A stretch of 64,000 bases of DNA from Butyrivibrio sp. Su6 (GCF_900108105.1 NZ_FNUR01000011.1:85906-149905), one strand, 5' to 3'; shown: positions 27,621 through 36,716, counted from the first letter of the stretch. Translations and numbers: made by a program. Notes: generated by a model not told the origin, from the letters alone.

Positions 27621-28775
27621 TCATGGATACATCTTACGGTACAGTCCCTTTAATACTTCTGCATCAAGTTCTCTGATAGTGTTTGAAGGGCTTCCACTTA
27701 TCATTGCATCTTCTGCCATTTTATCGATGCTTGCATAGAATTCCTCTCTGTTTATGCCATAGCCTTCAAGAGTTGGTATCTGGCAAACATCGCAGATCTT
27801 TCTTATTTGGACCATGAAAGCGTCAGCTGCTTTTTCATCGGAATCATCGTCAGTTGCTGCACCAATTGCTCTTGCCATATCAGCAAATCGGTCCATTGCG
27901 CCCTCTTTTGCATATTCAAGGCATACCCCCAGAAGCATAGCATTGGATATTCCGTGTGGCACATGGAAAAGAGCTCCTATAGGGCGGCTCATTCCATGAA
28001 CAAGAGTTACACTTGAATTGTTAAACGCCATTCCTGCTTCAAGAGCCGCAATAGACATCTGTGTTCTGGCTACATCATTTCCTGCATCATGATAGGAAAG
28101 TGGCAGATAGTTGAAAATTCTTTTTATTGCAGATATTGCCAATGTATCTGTAAGTGCCTGGGCCTTTCTTGATGTGTAAGCTTCTACCGCATGAGTAAGA
28201 GCATCAAGTCCTGTGGATGCTGTCATTTTAGGTGGCAGTGTAAAGGTAAGTTCAGGGTCAATGATCGCTACATCAGGAATAAGCTGTGCACCCTTAAGAA
28301 GCATTTTTACCCCTGACTCAACATCCGAAATAATTGTAAACTGAGTAGCTTCGGAACCTGTGCCTGCTGTTGTAGGGATTGCAATCATCTTCGCCTTTAT
28401 TCCCGAGATTTCTTTTCCCATATAGTCGGAGATCTTGCCGGGATTAGCATCCATTGCAGCCACAGCCTTCATGATATCAAGAGCACTTCCGCCGCCTATT
28501 CCAATAAGAAAATCACAGGCTTCTTTTCTGTAGATAGAAAGAGCTTCATCGATCATGATGTTGGTAGGCTCTCCAAGGAAGTTGTCAAAGATTGCATATT
28601 TTATGTTCTTTTTGGAAAGCGCATCTGTCACGATCTTTACTTTTCCAAGCTTTTCTGTGATCTGATCGCAGACGATAAGCGCCTTTTCTCCAAAATTATC
28701 AACGTATTTTCCTACTTCCTTAAGGCTCCCTTTTCCTGTAACTATTTTCCCCGGTACAATAAATTCTTTTGCCAT
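27621..28775 (-). CDS. Iron-containing alcohol dehydrogenase of the inositol cluster
   Basis: A group III alcohol dehydrogenase of 384 residues. The NAD(P) motif GIGGGSALDIMKA and the TAGTGSEAT stretch are clear. Metal ligands are expected in the HAVEAY, VHGMSRPIG and FHVPHG segments. It follows iolG by 14 bp, so it is probably the last gene of the iol operon. Since no IolA is in the window, it could reduce malonate semialdehyde to 3-hydroxypropionate, or another aldehyde from inositol breakdown; this is an inference from position. The ribosome site is GGGGGA. Confidence 0.88.
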   Translation of the reverse strand: MAKEFIVPGKIVTGKGSLKEVGKYVDNFGEKALIVCDQITEKLGKVKIVTDALSKKNIKYAIFDNFLGEPTNIMIDEALSIYRKEACDFLIGIGGGSALDIMKAVAAMDANPGKISDYMGKEISGIKAKMIAIPTTAGTGSEATQFTIISDVESGVKMLLKGAQLIPDVAIIDPELTFTLPPKMTASTGLDALTHAVEAYTSRKAQALTDTLAISAIKRIFNYLPLSYHDAGNDVARTQMSIAALEAGMAFNNSSVTLVHGMSRPIGALFHVPHGISNAMLLGVCLEYAKEGAMDRFADMARAIGAATDDDSDEKAADAFMVQIRKICDVCQIPTLEGYGINREEFYASIDKMAEDAMISGSPSNTIRELDAEVLKGLYRKMYP

Positions 28776-28789
28776 AACAAAAGTCCCCC

Positions 28790-29800
28790 TTACTCTACTT
28801 CAGAAAGTTTTACTGGTCTGTGTTCTTTTACTGAAAGGTTAGCTGCCATTGCCATAAGTACAGGCTTAAGTCCGTCGTCGATACCAACTACAGTATCTGT
28901 GTCGTTCTCTACAGCATCGATAAATGCCTTGATCTCATCTGAATAAGCCTGCATGTATCTCTCAAGGAAGAAGAATAATGGCTTTTCACCTGTTACGCCC
29001 TGTTCGTTTGAAAGAACTACATTAGACTGTGAATCATTGGCATTTGCGACCATTCCCTTTGAGCCAAATACTTCAGCTCTCTGGTCATATCCGTATACGG
29101 ACTTTCTGCAGTTATCAATAACTACGAGAGCTCCGTTTTTCATCTTGATTGTGATTACTGCTGTGTCTACATCGCCTGCTTTTCCAATCTCAGGGTCAAC
29201 CAATACTGCTGACTGCACGTAGATTTCTTCTGCATCACATCCGGCAAGGAATCTTGCCATGTCAAAATCGTGGATTGTCATATCCATGAACATTCCGCCT
29301 GATACAGCAACATATGCAGGTGACGGTGGTTCAGGGTCTCTTGATGTGATCTTGATGATCTGTGGATCACCTACTTTGCCTGCTGCCACTGCTGCCTGAA
29401 CGGCTTTAAAGTTGTGGTCGAATCTTCTGTTGAAGCCCACCTGATACTTGAGGTTCTTGCCCTTAAGTGCATCGATAACTTCGTGTATCTTGTTTACGTC
29501 ATGATCGATCGGTTTTTCGCAAAAGACATGCTTTCCTGCGTTAATTGCTTCGATAGAGATAGGAGCGTGAGTATCTGTTGATGAGCAGATAAGTACTGCC
29601 TGGATCTCCGGGTCGTTTATGATTTCCTTATAGTCTTTTGTGACGTTCTGTATTCCCATTCCTTTTGCCCAAGCGGCTGTCTCATCGTTCATAAATGGAT
29701 CTGCAAGAGTCTTGATCTTTGCTCCCGGAACATTATTTGTAATGCTCTGTACATGTACCTTTCCAATTCGGCCTGCGCCGATAATTCCAACTGTAACCAT
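28790..29800 (-). CDS. iolG: Inositol 2-dehydrogenase
   Basis: IolG oxidises myo-inositol to 2-keto-myo-inositol with NAD. The Rossmann motif GIIGAGRIGKVH is at 5-16. EKPIDHD contains the catalytic-site Lys, and the GFNRRFDHNF and HDFDMARFL stretches are typical of the family. The 336-residue length is standard. It lies between iolE and the iron-dependent dehydrogenase, each within 20 bp. GAAAGGGG precedes the ATG. Confidence 0.93.
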   Translation of the reverse strand: MVTVGIIGAGRIGKVHVQSITNNVPGAKIKTLADPFMNDETAAWAKGMGIQNVTKDYKEIINDPEIQAVLICSSTDTHAPISIEAINAGKHVFCEKPIDHDVNKIHEVIDALKGKNLKYQVGFNRRFDHNFKAVQAAVAAGKVGDPQIIKITSRDPEPPSPAYVAVSGGMFMDMTIHDFDMARFLAGCDAEEIYVQSAVLVDPEIGKAGDVDTAVITIKMKNGALVVIDNCRKSVYGYDQRAEVFGSKGMVANANDSQSNVVLSNEQGVTGEKPLFFFLERYMQAYSDEIKAFIDAVENDTDTVVGIDDGLKPVLMAMAANLSVKEHRPVKLSEVE

Positions 29801-29819
29801 TATTTTCCCCTTTCAACTT

Positions 29820-30716
29820 TTAAAGTCCTGTCTTTTCTGAAATGTACTTTCTTGCTTTCAGTGCGTATTCGAATGGATTGGCTTTCGCTGGGTCTTGTTC
29901 TGCTTCTACTACTACCCAACCTTCGTAACCGGATTCTTCGAGTACTTTGAAGAGTGGTGCAAAGTCTACGTCTCCGTCTCCGGGAACAGTAAATACTCCC
30001 TCACGTACTCCCTTTAAGAAACTCCAATTATTCTTTCTGGCTTTTTCAACACGCTCTTTTCTAATATCCTTCAGATGAACATGTTTTATTCTCTTTATAT
30101 ACTTTCTGATGATTGGCTCAGGATCGATGCCTGCAAATGAGAGGTGACCTGAGTCGAAGAGGAGATATACGAGCTCAGGATCTACCATATCCATGAATCG
30201 GTCGATTTCTTCCTCTGTCTGGACTACTGTTCCCATATGATGGTGATATGTAAGTGTCATGCCGTGATCTTTTGCAACTTTGCCAAGGCGGTTAAGTCCA
30301 TCGGTAAGTTTTACCCATTCATCGTCGTTCATGACATACTTATCCACAAAAATAGGCTGGTCAAGTTTGCCCTGTGTGGAATAACTCTGCTCAGAGGCTC
30401 CGATAACCTTTGCTCCGAGAGTTTTCAAGAATTCAAGCTGTGCAATAAATTCTTTTTCCACTTCTTCATATGGTTTTGTTAAAAGAAATGATGAAAACCA
30501 CTGGTTGCAAACCTGTATTCCCCTAAGATCCAATGCTCTTTTTAATATTTCTGCGTCTTTTGGATATTTGCTTCCAACCTCGCACCCTTTGAATCCGGCA
30601 AGGGCCATTTCTGAAATGCACTGTTCAAAAGTATTCTCTTTTCCCAGATCAGGCATATCATCGTTGGTCCAGCCAATTGGTGCTATCCCCAAAGAAACCT
30701 TGTTTTTATCTAACAT
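29820..30716 (-). CDS. iolE: Inosose dehydratase
   Basis: IolE removes water from 2-keto-myo-inositol to give 3D-(3,5/4)-trihydroxycyclohexane-1,2-dione. The N-terminus GIAPIGWTNDDMPDLG is diagnostic. The fold is the xylose isomerase-like TIM barrel, with metal-ligand candidates in YHHHMGT, LLFDSGHLSFAG and KHVHLKDI. The 298 residues match the family. AAAGGAGAAGGG is a strong ribosome site. It is cotranscribed with iolD, iolB and iolG. Confidence 0.95.
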   Translation of the reverse strand: MLDKNKVSLGIAPIGWTNDDMPDLGKENTFEQCISEMALAGFKGCEVGSKYPKDAEILKRALDLRGIQVCNQWFSSFLLTKPYEEVEKEFIAQLEFLKTLGAKVIGASEQSYSTQGKLDQPIFVDKYVMNDDEWVKLTDGLNRLGKVAKDHGMTLTYHHHMGTVVQTEEEIDRFMDMVDPELVYLLFDSGHLSFAGIDPEPIIRKYIKRIKHVHLKDIRKERVEKARKNNWSFLKGVREGVFTVPGDGDVDFAPLFKVLEESGYEGWVVVEAEQDPAKANPFEYALKARKYISEKTGL

Positions 30717-30752
30717 TTTCCCTTCTCCTTTAAGTTTTTTACCCCTTATGAT

Positions 30753-31532
30753 TTATCCTTTATAATCGTAAAGCCATGTGTAACGCTCATCATCTATTCT
30801 GTCGGTCCATGGATTGCCGGGCAGATGTCTTATCATCCAGCAGGTGTACATCTGAAATCCCGGTGCACAGGACTGCGGATGAACTTTGCCTCCGGGGATT
30901 GCTGAAAAGCTTCCGTCAACGCTCTTAAATACTTCATCTCCTACGAAGCTTGCGCCGAACCCCTCCGGACGGTCAAACAGGAAATAGTATGTTTCAGGCT
31001 GTGGATGAGTGTGTGGAATATACCCTGACCAGTTACCCGGATCATTTAACGCTTCTCCCAGAACCATGTTTGAATATGGCGCTGTCTCATAATCAAATGC
31101 AGTGCTTACTCTTCTCTTTGCCGTGCCCCCAAATTTATCTTTGCAGGAATAGATCCAAGGTGTGTTCTCCGGATCATAGAATTTTGCTTCAAATTCTCTT
31201 TCGTTGTCAGTGCACTGAATGAGAACCTCGGCGTCGCTCTCTGCCTTAATCACAACCTTTGTGTTCTTGCAAACATGAAGTGCATACAGTCCATCTGTGA
31301 AAACGTCTTTTCTGTAGACTTCTTTTTCCTGTCCATTCCATGAGTACTTGAGCTTTCCTTTGAGCAAAAGAACTGCCATTTCCTCTTCAGGTTTAAGTAG
31401 TTCTTTTGTCTGTCCCTGTGACATACGATAAACTCTGATATCCATAAGCATATCTTTGTAATCATTGTCATAGGTTGTCAGGATTTTCTCACCGTTTTCA
31501 TCAAACTCAGGATATCCAAAAACTTTTCCCAT
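30753..31532 (-). CDS. iolB: 5-deoxy-glucuronate isomerase
   Basis: IolB isomerises 5-deoxy-glucuronate, made by IolD, to 2-deoxy-5-keto-gluconate. The protein is a double cupin of 259 residues. HTHPQPETYYFLFDRPEGF carries the metal-binding His/Glu set, and VHPQSCAPG and GNPWTDRIDDERYTWL near the C-terminus are typical of IolB. It lies between iolD and iolE. Confidence 0.94.
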   Translation of the reverse strand: MGKVFGYPEFDENGEKILTTYDNDYKDMLMDIRVYRMSQGQTKELLKPEEEMAVLLLKGKLKYSWNGQEKEVYRKDVFTDGLYALHVCKNTKVVIKAESDAEVLIQCTDNEREFEAKFYDPENTPWIYSCKDKFGGTAKRRVSTAFDYETAPYSNMVLGEALNDPGNWSGYIPHTHPQPETYYFLFDRPEGFGASFVGDEVFKSVDGSFSAIPGGKVHPQSCAPGFQMYTCWMIRHLPGNPWTDRIDDERYTWLYDYKG

Positions 31533-31579
31533 CTGTGTAACCCCTTCTTTCTAACCCCTTTACATATCTATGTTTTTCT

Positions 31580-33511
31580 TTAATACTTTCTTGCTTCGCG
31601 TCTGCCTTCTTCGACTTCTTTTCTGCAGTCTCTTACGCTCTTACTCTCAGAAACAGCTGCCAGTCCTACATCCCACCAGGAATCATAGCCATCAGTCATA
31701 GTCTTTGGCATTACTTTCAGATCGATGAGCGTTGAAACCTTCTGTTTCTTAGAATCCTTGAGGGCTTCTTCCAGCTCTTCCACTGTCCTTACTGTATATG
31801 TCTTAAGCCCATAGCCTTTTCCGATCATTGCATAATCAATTGGAATAAGGTCCCCGGAGAGCTTTCCATTTTTATCTCTATAACGGAACTCTGTTGCAAT
31901 AGATCCCATACCATGAGTCATCTCAAGGTTGTTGATACATCCGAAGCCGCAGTTATCAAACACAAGGATATTTATCTTAGCTCTTTCCTGCATTGCTGTT
32001 GCAATCTCGCTGTGGAGCATAAGAAAACTTCCGTCTCCAAGGAATGTGTAAACTTCCTTCTTAGGATCTGCGAGCCTTACGCCGAGAGCTCCTGCAACTT
32101 CATATCCCATGCATGAATATCCGTACTCTGCGTGGTATCCGCATCTTTCGTCTGTGGTCCACATTCTCTGAAGGTCACTTGGAAGTGAACCTCCGGCTGT
32201 CACTATAGTTGCGTTCTCATCTATGAATCTTCTGACTGTAGCAATCGCCGCGGTCTGAGTTAGAGTTGCCTTTGTGAGCTCATGGAACTCTGGAAGTGTT
32301 CTTGGATCGCGAGCTTCGATCATTGGCTTAAACTTAGGGCCTGTATAAACTATGCCGCCAAGTCGCTCCATCTCTTTGTCCCATTTAGCTTTTGCAGTTT
32401 TTATCTCATCTTTATAAGCACTCTTATATTTACTCTTTGAAAGCTCTTTTATCACCAAAAGAAGTGTCTCTTTTAAGTCGCCAACTGCCTTTGTTGCATC
32501 CATCTTGTAGGCATCAAAGCGGTTTACATTTATGGTCACAACTTCCGCACCCTGCTTAAATTGCCTCTTTGAACCTGTTGTGAAATCTGATAGCCTTGTT
32601 CCAAGCGCAATTATAAGATCAGCCTTTTTTGCAATCTGGTTTGCTGCTGAAGTTCCTGTTACTCCGATTCCTCCAAGACACATAGGATCAGATGACTTGC
32701 AGGCGCTCTTTCCTGACTGAGTCTCTCCAAATGGAATGTTAAAAGAGTTGCAGAATTTCTCTATTGTTTCGCCGGCTTCAGAATACTTGGCTCCGCCGCC
32801 AACTACTACGAGTGGCTTCTTTGCCTTTTTTATCTTCTCAACAACATCAGCTATTTCTTCTAGAGCTGCTGCCTGACGTACTATTCTGTGGACTCTCTTT
32901 TTAAAGAAGTACTCCGGATAATCGTAAGCTTCACCCTCTATATCCTGAGGAAGTGCAATGCAGACAGCGCCGGTCTGAGCCGGGTCTGTCAAAACTCTCA
33001 TGGCGCTTATCATAGCTGTCATAAGCTGCTCAGGTCTGTTTATTCTGTCCCAGTACTTGCACACTGGCTTAAATGCATCATTTGTTGTTACTGCAAGCGA
33101 GGAATCAACTTCAAGCTGCTGCAGAACAGGATCTGGCTGTCTTGAAGCAAAAGTATCCGCTGGGAAAACAAGAAGCGGAATATGATTAACAGTAGCATCA
33201 GCGCAGGCTGTGACCATATTTGCAGCTCCGGGGCCAACGCTTGATGAACATGCTATGATCTTTCTGCGATTGTTTTGCTTTGCAAATGCGCAGGCTGTGT
33301 GGCACATTCCCTGCTCATTTCTACCCTGAAATACCTTTAACTTTCCCGGATTCTGATCAAGGGCTTCCCCAAGCCCTACCGCGATACCGTGACCAAATAT
33401 TGTAAAAATACCCTCTACGAACTTTGTCTCTTTTCCATCAAAAGAAACGTACTGCTGGTCAAGGAATCTCACCAGCGCCTGTGCTGTTGTCAGCTTAACT
33501 GTTTTCTCCAT
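31580..33511 (-). CDS. iolD: 3D-(3,5/4)-trihydroxycyclohexane-1,2-dione hydrolase
   Basis: IolD is a thiamine-diphosphate enzyme that opens the inositol-derived ring. The 643 residues have the acetolactate synthase-like order: N-terminal pyrimidine-binding domain with [12 protein letters not shown] and the catalytic-Glu region, a central domain, and a C-terminal diphosphate-binding domain with the GDG...N motif ([31 protein letters not shown]). It is the first gene of the iol operon. Its ATG follows GGAG-AAGGTT, and upstream lies the roughly 240-bp structured element described separately. Confidence 0.95.
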   Translation of the reverse strand: MEKTVKLTTAQALVRFLDQQYVSFDGKETKFVEGIFTIFGHGIAVGLGEALDQNPGKLKVFQGRNEQGMCHTACAFAKQNNRRKIIACSSSVGPGAANMVTACADATVNHIPLLVFPADTFASRQPDPVLQQLEVDSSLAVTTNDAFKPVCKYWDRINRPEQLMTAMISAMRVLTDPAQTGAVCIALPQDIEGEAYDYPEYFFKKRVHRIVRQAAALEEIADVVEKIKKAKKPLVVVGGGAKYSEAGETIEKFCNSFNIPFGETQSGKSACKSSDPMCLGGIGVTGTSAANQIAKKADLIIALGTRLSDFTTGSKRQFKQGAEVVTINVNRFDAYKMDATKAVGDLKETLLLVIKELSKSKYKSAYKDEIKTAKAKWDKEMERLGGIVYTGPKFKPMIEARDPRTLPEFHELTKATLTQTAAIATVRRFIDENATIVTAGGSLPSDLQRMWTTDERCGYHAEYGYSCMGYEVAGALGVRLADPKKEVYTFLGDGSFLMLHSEIATAMQERAKINILVFDNCGFGCINNLEMTHGMGSIATEFRYRDKNGKLSGDLIPIDYAMIGKGYGLKTYTVRTVEELEEALKDSKKQKVSTLIDLKVMPKTMTDGYDSWWDVGLAAVSESKSVRDCRKEVEEGRREARKY

Positions 33512-33564
33512 AACCTTCTCCTATAAAAAAATGCTATACCCATGTTTTTGCTCTACAAACTATA

Positions 33565-33810
33565 GTTATGACACGAATTGCTCCGTTGCAAGCAACTCTC
33601 GCAATTCTAAAAACATTCGGAATCCGCCCCAAAGCGCTACTTCCTCATGTTTTTGCGGGTCTCAAAATGATAATGCTTATCATGCAAGCATGAACGCATT
33701 ATTATTTTTATCCCCTTGTCATAACAAAAAATGTATGATACAGAGCAAAAATCTTCTCCATATCATACATTTTATTTTTATTTTATAGCATTATCTACGC
33801 GGTTTTTATG
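33565..33810 (-). ncRNA. Structured leader element, copy 1 (upstream of iolD)
   Basis: In plus-strand coordinates a closing stem pairs GTTATGACA (33565-33573) with TGTCATAAC (33717-33725). Inside are a two-part hairpin (33575-33607: GAATTGC, GTTGC, then their complements), a hairpin closed by GGAA/TTCC (33619-33644) and a two-part hairpin (33670-33702: ATAATGC, CATGC, then complements). A TGTATGATA/TATCATACA hairpin with T-runs on both sides (33732-33769) and a block identical in both copies (33788-33810) complete the element. Copy 2 at 43221-43460 keeps every stem, with compensatory changes. The strand is inferred: on minus, the hairpin loops read CUUG and the internal loop is purine-rich, and the element precedes the start codon. 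Confidence 0.7.
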
Positions 33811-33817
33811 CTTGCAA
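33790..33817 (-). promoter_or_regulatory. Possible promoter of the iol operon
   Basis: On the minus strand TTGCAA (complement of 33812-33817) is 16 bp from GATAAT (complement of 33790-33795). The -10 lies in the block shared with copy 2, where the -35 is poor (TAGATA). Transcription would give a leader of about 270 nt. Confidence 0.4.
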
Positions 33818-33845
33818 GGATAAAACATTGCATTTTTTATCCTTG
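33815..33845. promoter_or_regulatory. 11-bp inverted repeat around the recurrent TTGCATT motif, site 3
   Basis: CAAGGATAAAA (33815-33825) and TTTTATCCTTG (33835-33845) are perfect inverted repeats flanking CATTGCATT. The same AAAACATTGCATTTTTT string (33822-33838) recurs upstream of the lplB-type operon, oppA and the PHP gene. Its overlap with the putative -35 region suggests an operator for the iol operon. Confidence 0.5.
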
Positions 33846-33973
33846 TGCAACCGATAGTACTTTTTTCTAATTTTACTAATTATCATGTCAGCATTTTTGT
33901 ACAGGCTATCGTGATAACAATCAAGTTAAAGGGATATAATTCTTTATACACTCAATTTTTTCCCCATTAAACA

Positions 33974-35206
33974 TCAAACAAACAATTCTCCTTTAGACAT
34001 GAATTCCGGAATGTTAACATGCTTGATTCCATTTCTTTTCTGTATAGGATCATTCCTAGTCAAAAGATACTTTGGATAATTATCATGAATCACCTCAAAT
34101 GGCGCATATTCTCGATCTTCAGTCTTAATATCATTCATTATCGTCATAGCCACTTGAACATAGCTGTAATCCATATTTATATCACGCAAAATGAAATCAC
34201 ACTCCAACTTTCCAATTCTTCCAATGCTTATGCTATAGCCTTTTGAAAGTGCGTAAGTAAACACTATATTTTCTAGAATTGGACCATAATTTATTCTATT
34301 ATCAGTATTTGTTGCAAACCAAAATCCAAGATCAGAAAGATAGTATTTTTGCTCCCCTCCGATAGATTTTCTTGACTTTAAGTCAAAGCGCTTGCATTCA
34401 TAAATAATCTTAGAATCCTTTAGTATTTCAATATAGCGTGCTAATGTATCCCTTTTAATAGAAATACCTGTTCTATGCAATTCCTCCAATAGATTAGTTA
34501 TACTACTAGTGGCACCAAAATTGTTTATGATATACTGCTGCACCTTTTGAAATCCAGACACATTCCTGATTTTTACTCTCTTTTTAATGTCCTTATCAAA
34601 TATTTCCTTGATAACACTATCAATATACTTCCGCTTATCTTCCGCATTATCATAAGACAAAGCCTGAGGAAAACCGCCTTCATGAATATAGTGATCAAGC
34701 TCAGTTGTCAGATCTCCAACTTCCTTACCCAGGTATTTTTTCATATCAAGATATTCTTCAAATGTCAGTGTCAGCATTTCAAACTCTATATATCTTCCTG
34801 TAAGCTTTGTAACAAGTTCGCCGCTTAACAGATATGCATTTGATCCTGTAATAAAGATAGAAAACTCATCCTCCAGCCTATAAGCATTCAATACCTCCTC
34901 AAACCCATCAACATTCTGAACTTCATCAATAAACAGATATTTAAGTCCTTTAGCCGTTGATTTCTCGTCAATCACTGCTTCAAGCTGTTCCTGAGTCTTA
35001 ACGCTCTTGTATCCCTTCTTATCCAGATCAATAAATATGATGTTCTCCTCATCCACACCGGTCTCTAACAGTTCTTGGGCAATTGTTGCCATGAGGCAGG
35101 ACTTTCCTGATCTACGCACGCCAGATATTACCTTTATCATACTTGAATCATTATAAAAACCTCTAATTCTCTTTAAGTAGTTTTCTCTTTTATAATATTC
35201 TTTCAT
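33974..35206 (-). CDS. AAA+ ATPase with DUF4143 C-terminal domain
   Basis: The 410-residue protein has an AAA+ N-terminal domain: Walker A GVRRSGKS near 29-36, Walker B YLFIDEVQ near 91-98 and sensor motif IFITGSNAYLLSGE. The C-terminal DUF4143 part begins near residue 200 and contains GKLECDFILRD...YVQVA. This resembles the PD-(D/E)XK-like pattern of the family but with Gln-Val-Ala where Glu-Val-Lys is usual. Such proteins are abundant and scattered in gut anaerobes; their role is unknown. It interrupts the inositol genes, has its own GGAG site and is flanked by AT-rich spacers, suggesting independent acquisition. Confidence 0.85.
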   Translation of the reverse strand: MKEYYKRENYLKRIRGFYNDSSMIKVISGVRRSGKSCLMATIAQELLETGVDEENIIFIDLDKKGYKSVKTQEQLEAVIDEKSTAKGLKYLFIDEVQNVDGFEEVLNAYRLEDEFSIFITGSNAYLLSGELVTKLTGRYIEFEMLTLTFEEYLDMKKYLGKEVGDLTTELDHYIHEGGFPQALSYDNAEDKRKYIDSVIKEIFDKDIKKRVKIRNVSGFQKVQQYIINNFGATSSITNLLEELHRTGISIKRDTLARYIEILKDSKIIYECKRFDLKSRKSIGGEQKYYLSDLGFWFATNTDNRINYGPILENIVFTYALSKGYSISIGRIGKLECDFILRDINMDYSYVQVAMTIMNDIKTEDREYAPFEVIHDNYPKYLLTRNDPIQKRNGIKHVNIPEFMSKGELFV

Positions 35207-35595
35207 ATTTTCTCCATTTTTCGTATTTAAGAGGGTGTAATGATGTATTTTCTAAAAATATACCCCCTTAACTCGTATTTTACTTCATTTTTTCAATCAT
35301 CGTCAATGCCAATCCACAAAAAAGGCAAAGTGCCTATAAAAGCGCCTTTGCCTATAGTTCCATATTCTATCATATTTTATCAAACTACGCCATTTCTATG
35401 ATAGCGATGGTCACCGATTTTAATATAATAAAAAATGTTCTTGCATTATGTTTTGCCTATATCTGGATTCTTTCTATCAGTTGTGTTTTTCGAATCACAA
35501 AAGCAAAATATTGTAGTTCTCATTTATAAAAAATATGTAAACTTGCATTTTATAGCTATTTTAGAAAGTTTCCTTGCATTTTCAGGTCTTTATTT
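35207..35595. other. 389-bp AT-rich intergenic region between iolC and the ATPase gene
   Basis: No gene is supported. Next to the ATPase start lies an imperfect inverted repeat (TTAAGAGGGTGTA at about 35227 and TATACCCCCTTAA ending near 35272). A terminator follows at 35317-35353. Three TTGCAT strings (near 35441, 35542 and 35573) resemble the core of the motif found upstream of other operons. Confidence 0.6.
35317..35353 (-). terminator. Intrinsic terminator behind iolC
   Basis: AGGCAAAG at 35323-35330 pairs with CTTTGCCT at 35346-35353, and on the minus strand six T residues follow. It lies about 240 bp behind the iolC stop and in front of the ATPase gene. Confidence 0.8.
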
Positions 35596-36612
35596 TCATC
35601 CTCTGGCAATCATCTCACCATACTCGGCCTTTTCTTCCTCAATAAACTTTCTGACTTCTTCTGTGGTTGGAAGTTCTTCTGAGCAAGAGTGGCTCTTTAC
35701 CATCATGGAAGCTTCTGCGCTACCGAATTCAAGGCAGTCGATCATATCCCAGCCTGAGAAGATTCCGTAAAGGAATGCAGATGCGTAGCCATCCCCACCG
35801 CCAAAGCCTTTGAGGGCCTTTACAGGGAAGGGCTTGATTGAGTACTTCTCTCCGTCCTTGGTGTAAGCTGTTGAACCTTCTTTTCCATGCTTGATAAGAA
35901 CAATCTTGGCATTCTCATTGAACCATGCACCTGCGCTCTGTTCGTCGTTTCTGCCTGGCTCGATAAGTTTCTCAGTAAGGTCAAACTCTTCTCTTGATCC
36001 CATGATGATGTCCGCCTCTTTTGCAACAGCCGCGTAGTAGATTGAGATTTCATCATCATTTTTCCAGTTGTATGCTCTGTAGTCTATATCGAAGATTACT
36101 CTTGTGCCATTCTTTTTCGCAAGCATCACTGCCTTTAAAGCAGCCTCTCTCGATGGACTTGCAGCAAGCGCTGTTCCCGAGATCAAAAGAGCTTTACTAT
36201 TTGCGATATAATCCTCATCAATATCCTCAACAGAGAGCTGAAGATCTGCTATCTCATTTCTGTACATGAGGATGCTGCTCTCTGTAGGAGAAAGTATCTC
36301 TGTAAAAGTAAGACCGAGCTTCTCGCCATTCTTACATCTTGTAACGTGAGAGGTATCAATTCCCTCTTTTTCCATAAAGTGAATAACAAAATCTCCAAAC
36401 TGATCATCAGAGACCTTGGCAAAAAAGCCTGCTTTAAGGCCATGCCTTGTCACGCCAATAGATGTATTGGCTGGAGATCCGCCCAGGTACTTTTTAAAAG
36501 TAGTACACTCTTCAAGTGGATGAAAATAATCCACAGGATTAAAGTCTATTGCTATTCTCCCCAGGAAAACTATGTCCATTTTTCTATTCTGATCAAACTC
36601 TACATACCTCAT
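35596..36612 (-). CDS. iolC: 5-dehydro-2-deoxygluconokinase
   Basis: IolC phosphorylates 2-deoxy-5-keto-gluconate in inositol catabolism. The PfkB-family protein has YLGGSPANTSIGVTRHGLKAGF (family signature 1 region) and strong similarity along its length to Bacillus IolC (LTFTEILSPTESSILMYR, LLISGTALAASPSREA). The C-terminal anion-hole motif reads FGGGDGYAS instead of the usual FGAGDSYAS; the catalytic Asp is retained. The 338 residues are full length. It is separated from iolDBEG by the ATPase gene and follows the uronide genes, so it is probably the last gene of that operon. AGAGGG precedes the ATG. Confidence 0.92.
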   Translation of the reverse strand: MRYVEFDQNRKMDIVFLGRIAIDFNPVDYFHPLEECTTFKKYLGGSPANTSIGVTRHGLKAGFFAKVSDDQFGDFVIHFMEKEGIDTSHVTRCKNGEKLGLTFTEILSPTESSILMYRNEIADLQLSVEDIDEDYIANSKALLISGTALAASPSREAALKAVMLAKKNGTRVIFDIDYRAYNWKNDDEISIYYAAVAKEADIIMGSREEFDLTEKLIEPGRNDEQSAGAWFNENAKIVLIKHGKEGSTAYTKDGEKYSIKPFPVKALKGFGGGDGYASAFLYGIFSGWDMIDCLEFGSAEASMMVKSHSCSEELPTTEEVRKFIEEEKAEYGEMIARG

Positions 36613-36716
36613 CTCTATACCCTCTTATATTTCAGTTCATGTATGAACCTATCCTTCTCTAAAAAAGCAGCAAAATCCCAATTGCTTATCTATAAATACC
36701 TTTCCCCAAAAGTATT

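Larger units (their letters stand above)
33512..33973. other. 462-bp intergenic region upstream of iolD
   Basis: No protein-coding gene is supported here. From the iolD side it holds the ribosome site, the structured element (33565-33810), a possible promoter (33790-33817), an 11-bp inverted repeat around CATTGCATT (33815-33845) and AT-rich sequence up to the stop of the ATPase gene. Confidence 0.7.

Noticed and set aside
33732..33769. The TGTATGATA/TATCATACA hairpins as simple terminators only
   Set aside because: They fit terminators, but both occur at the same place within the larger conserved element next to an invariant block, so I treat them as part of it.
33565..33810. The duplicated element as a standard insertion sequence or MITE
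   Set aside because: The ends are not terminal inverted repeats and no target duplication is visible; the compensatory stem changes argue for selection on structure. A mobile origin is not excluded.
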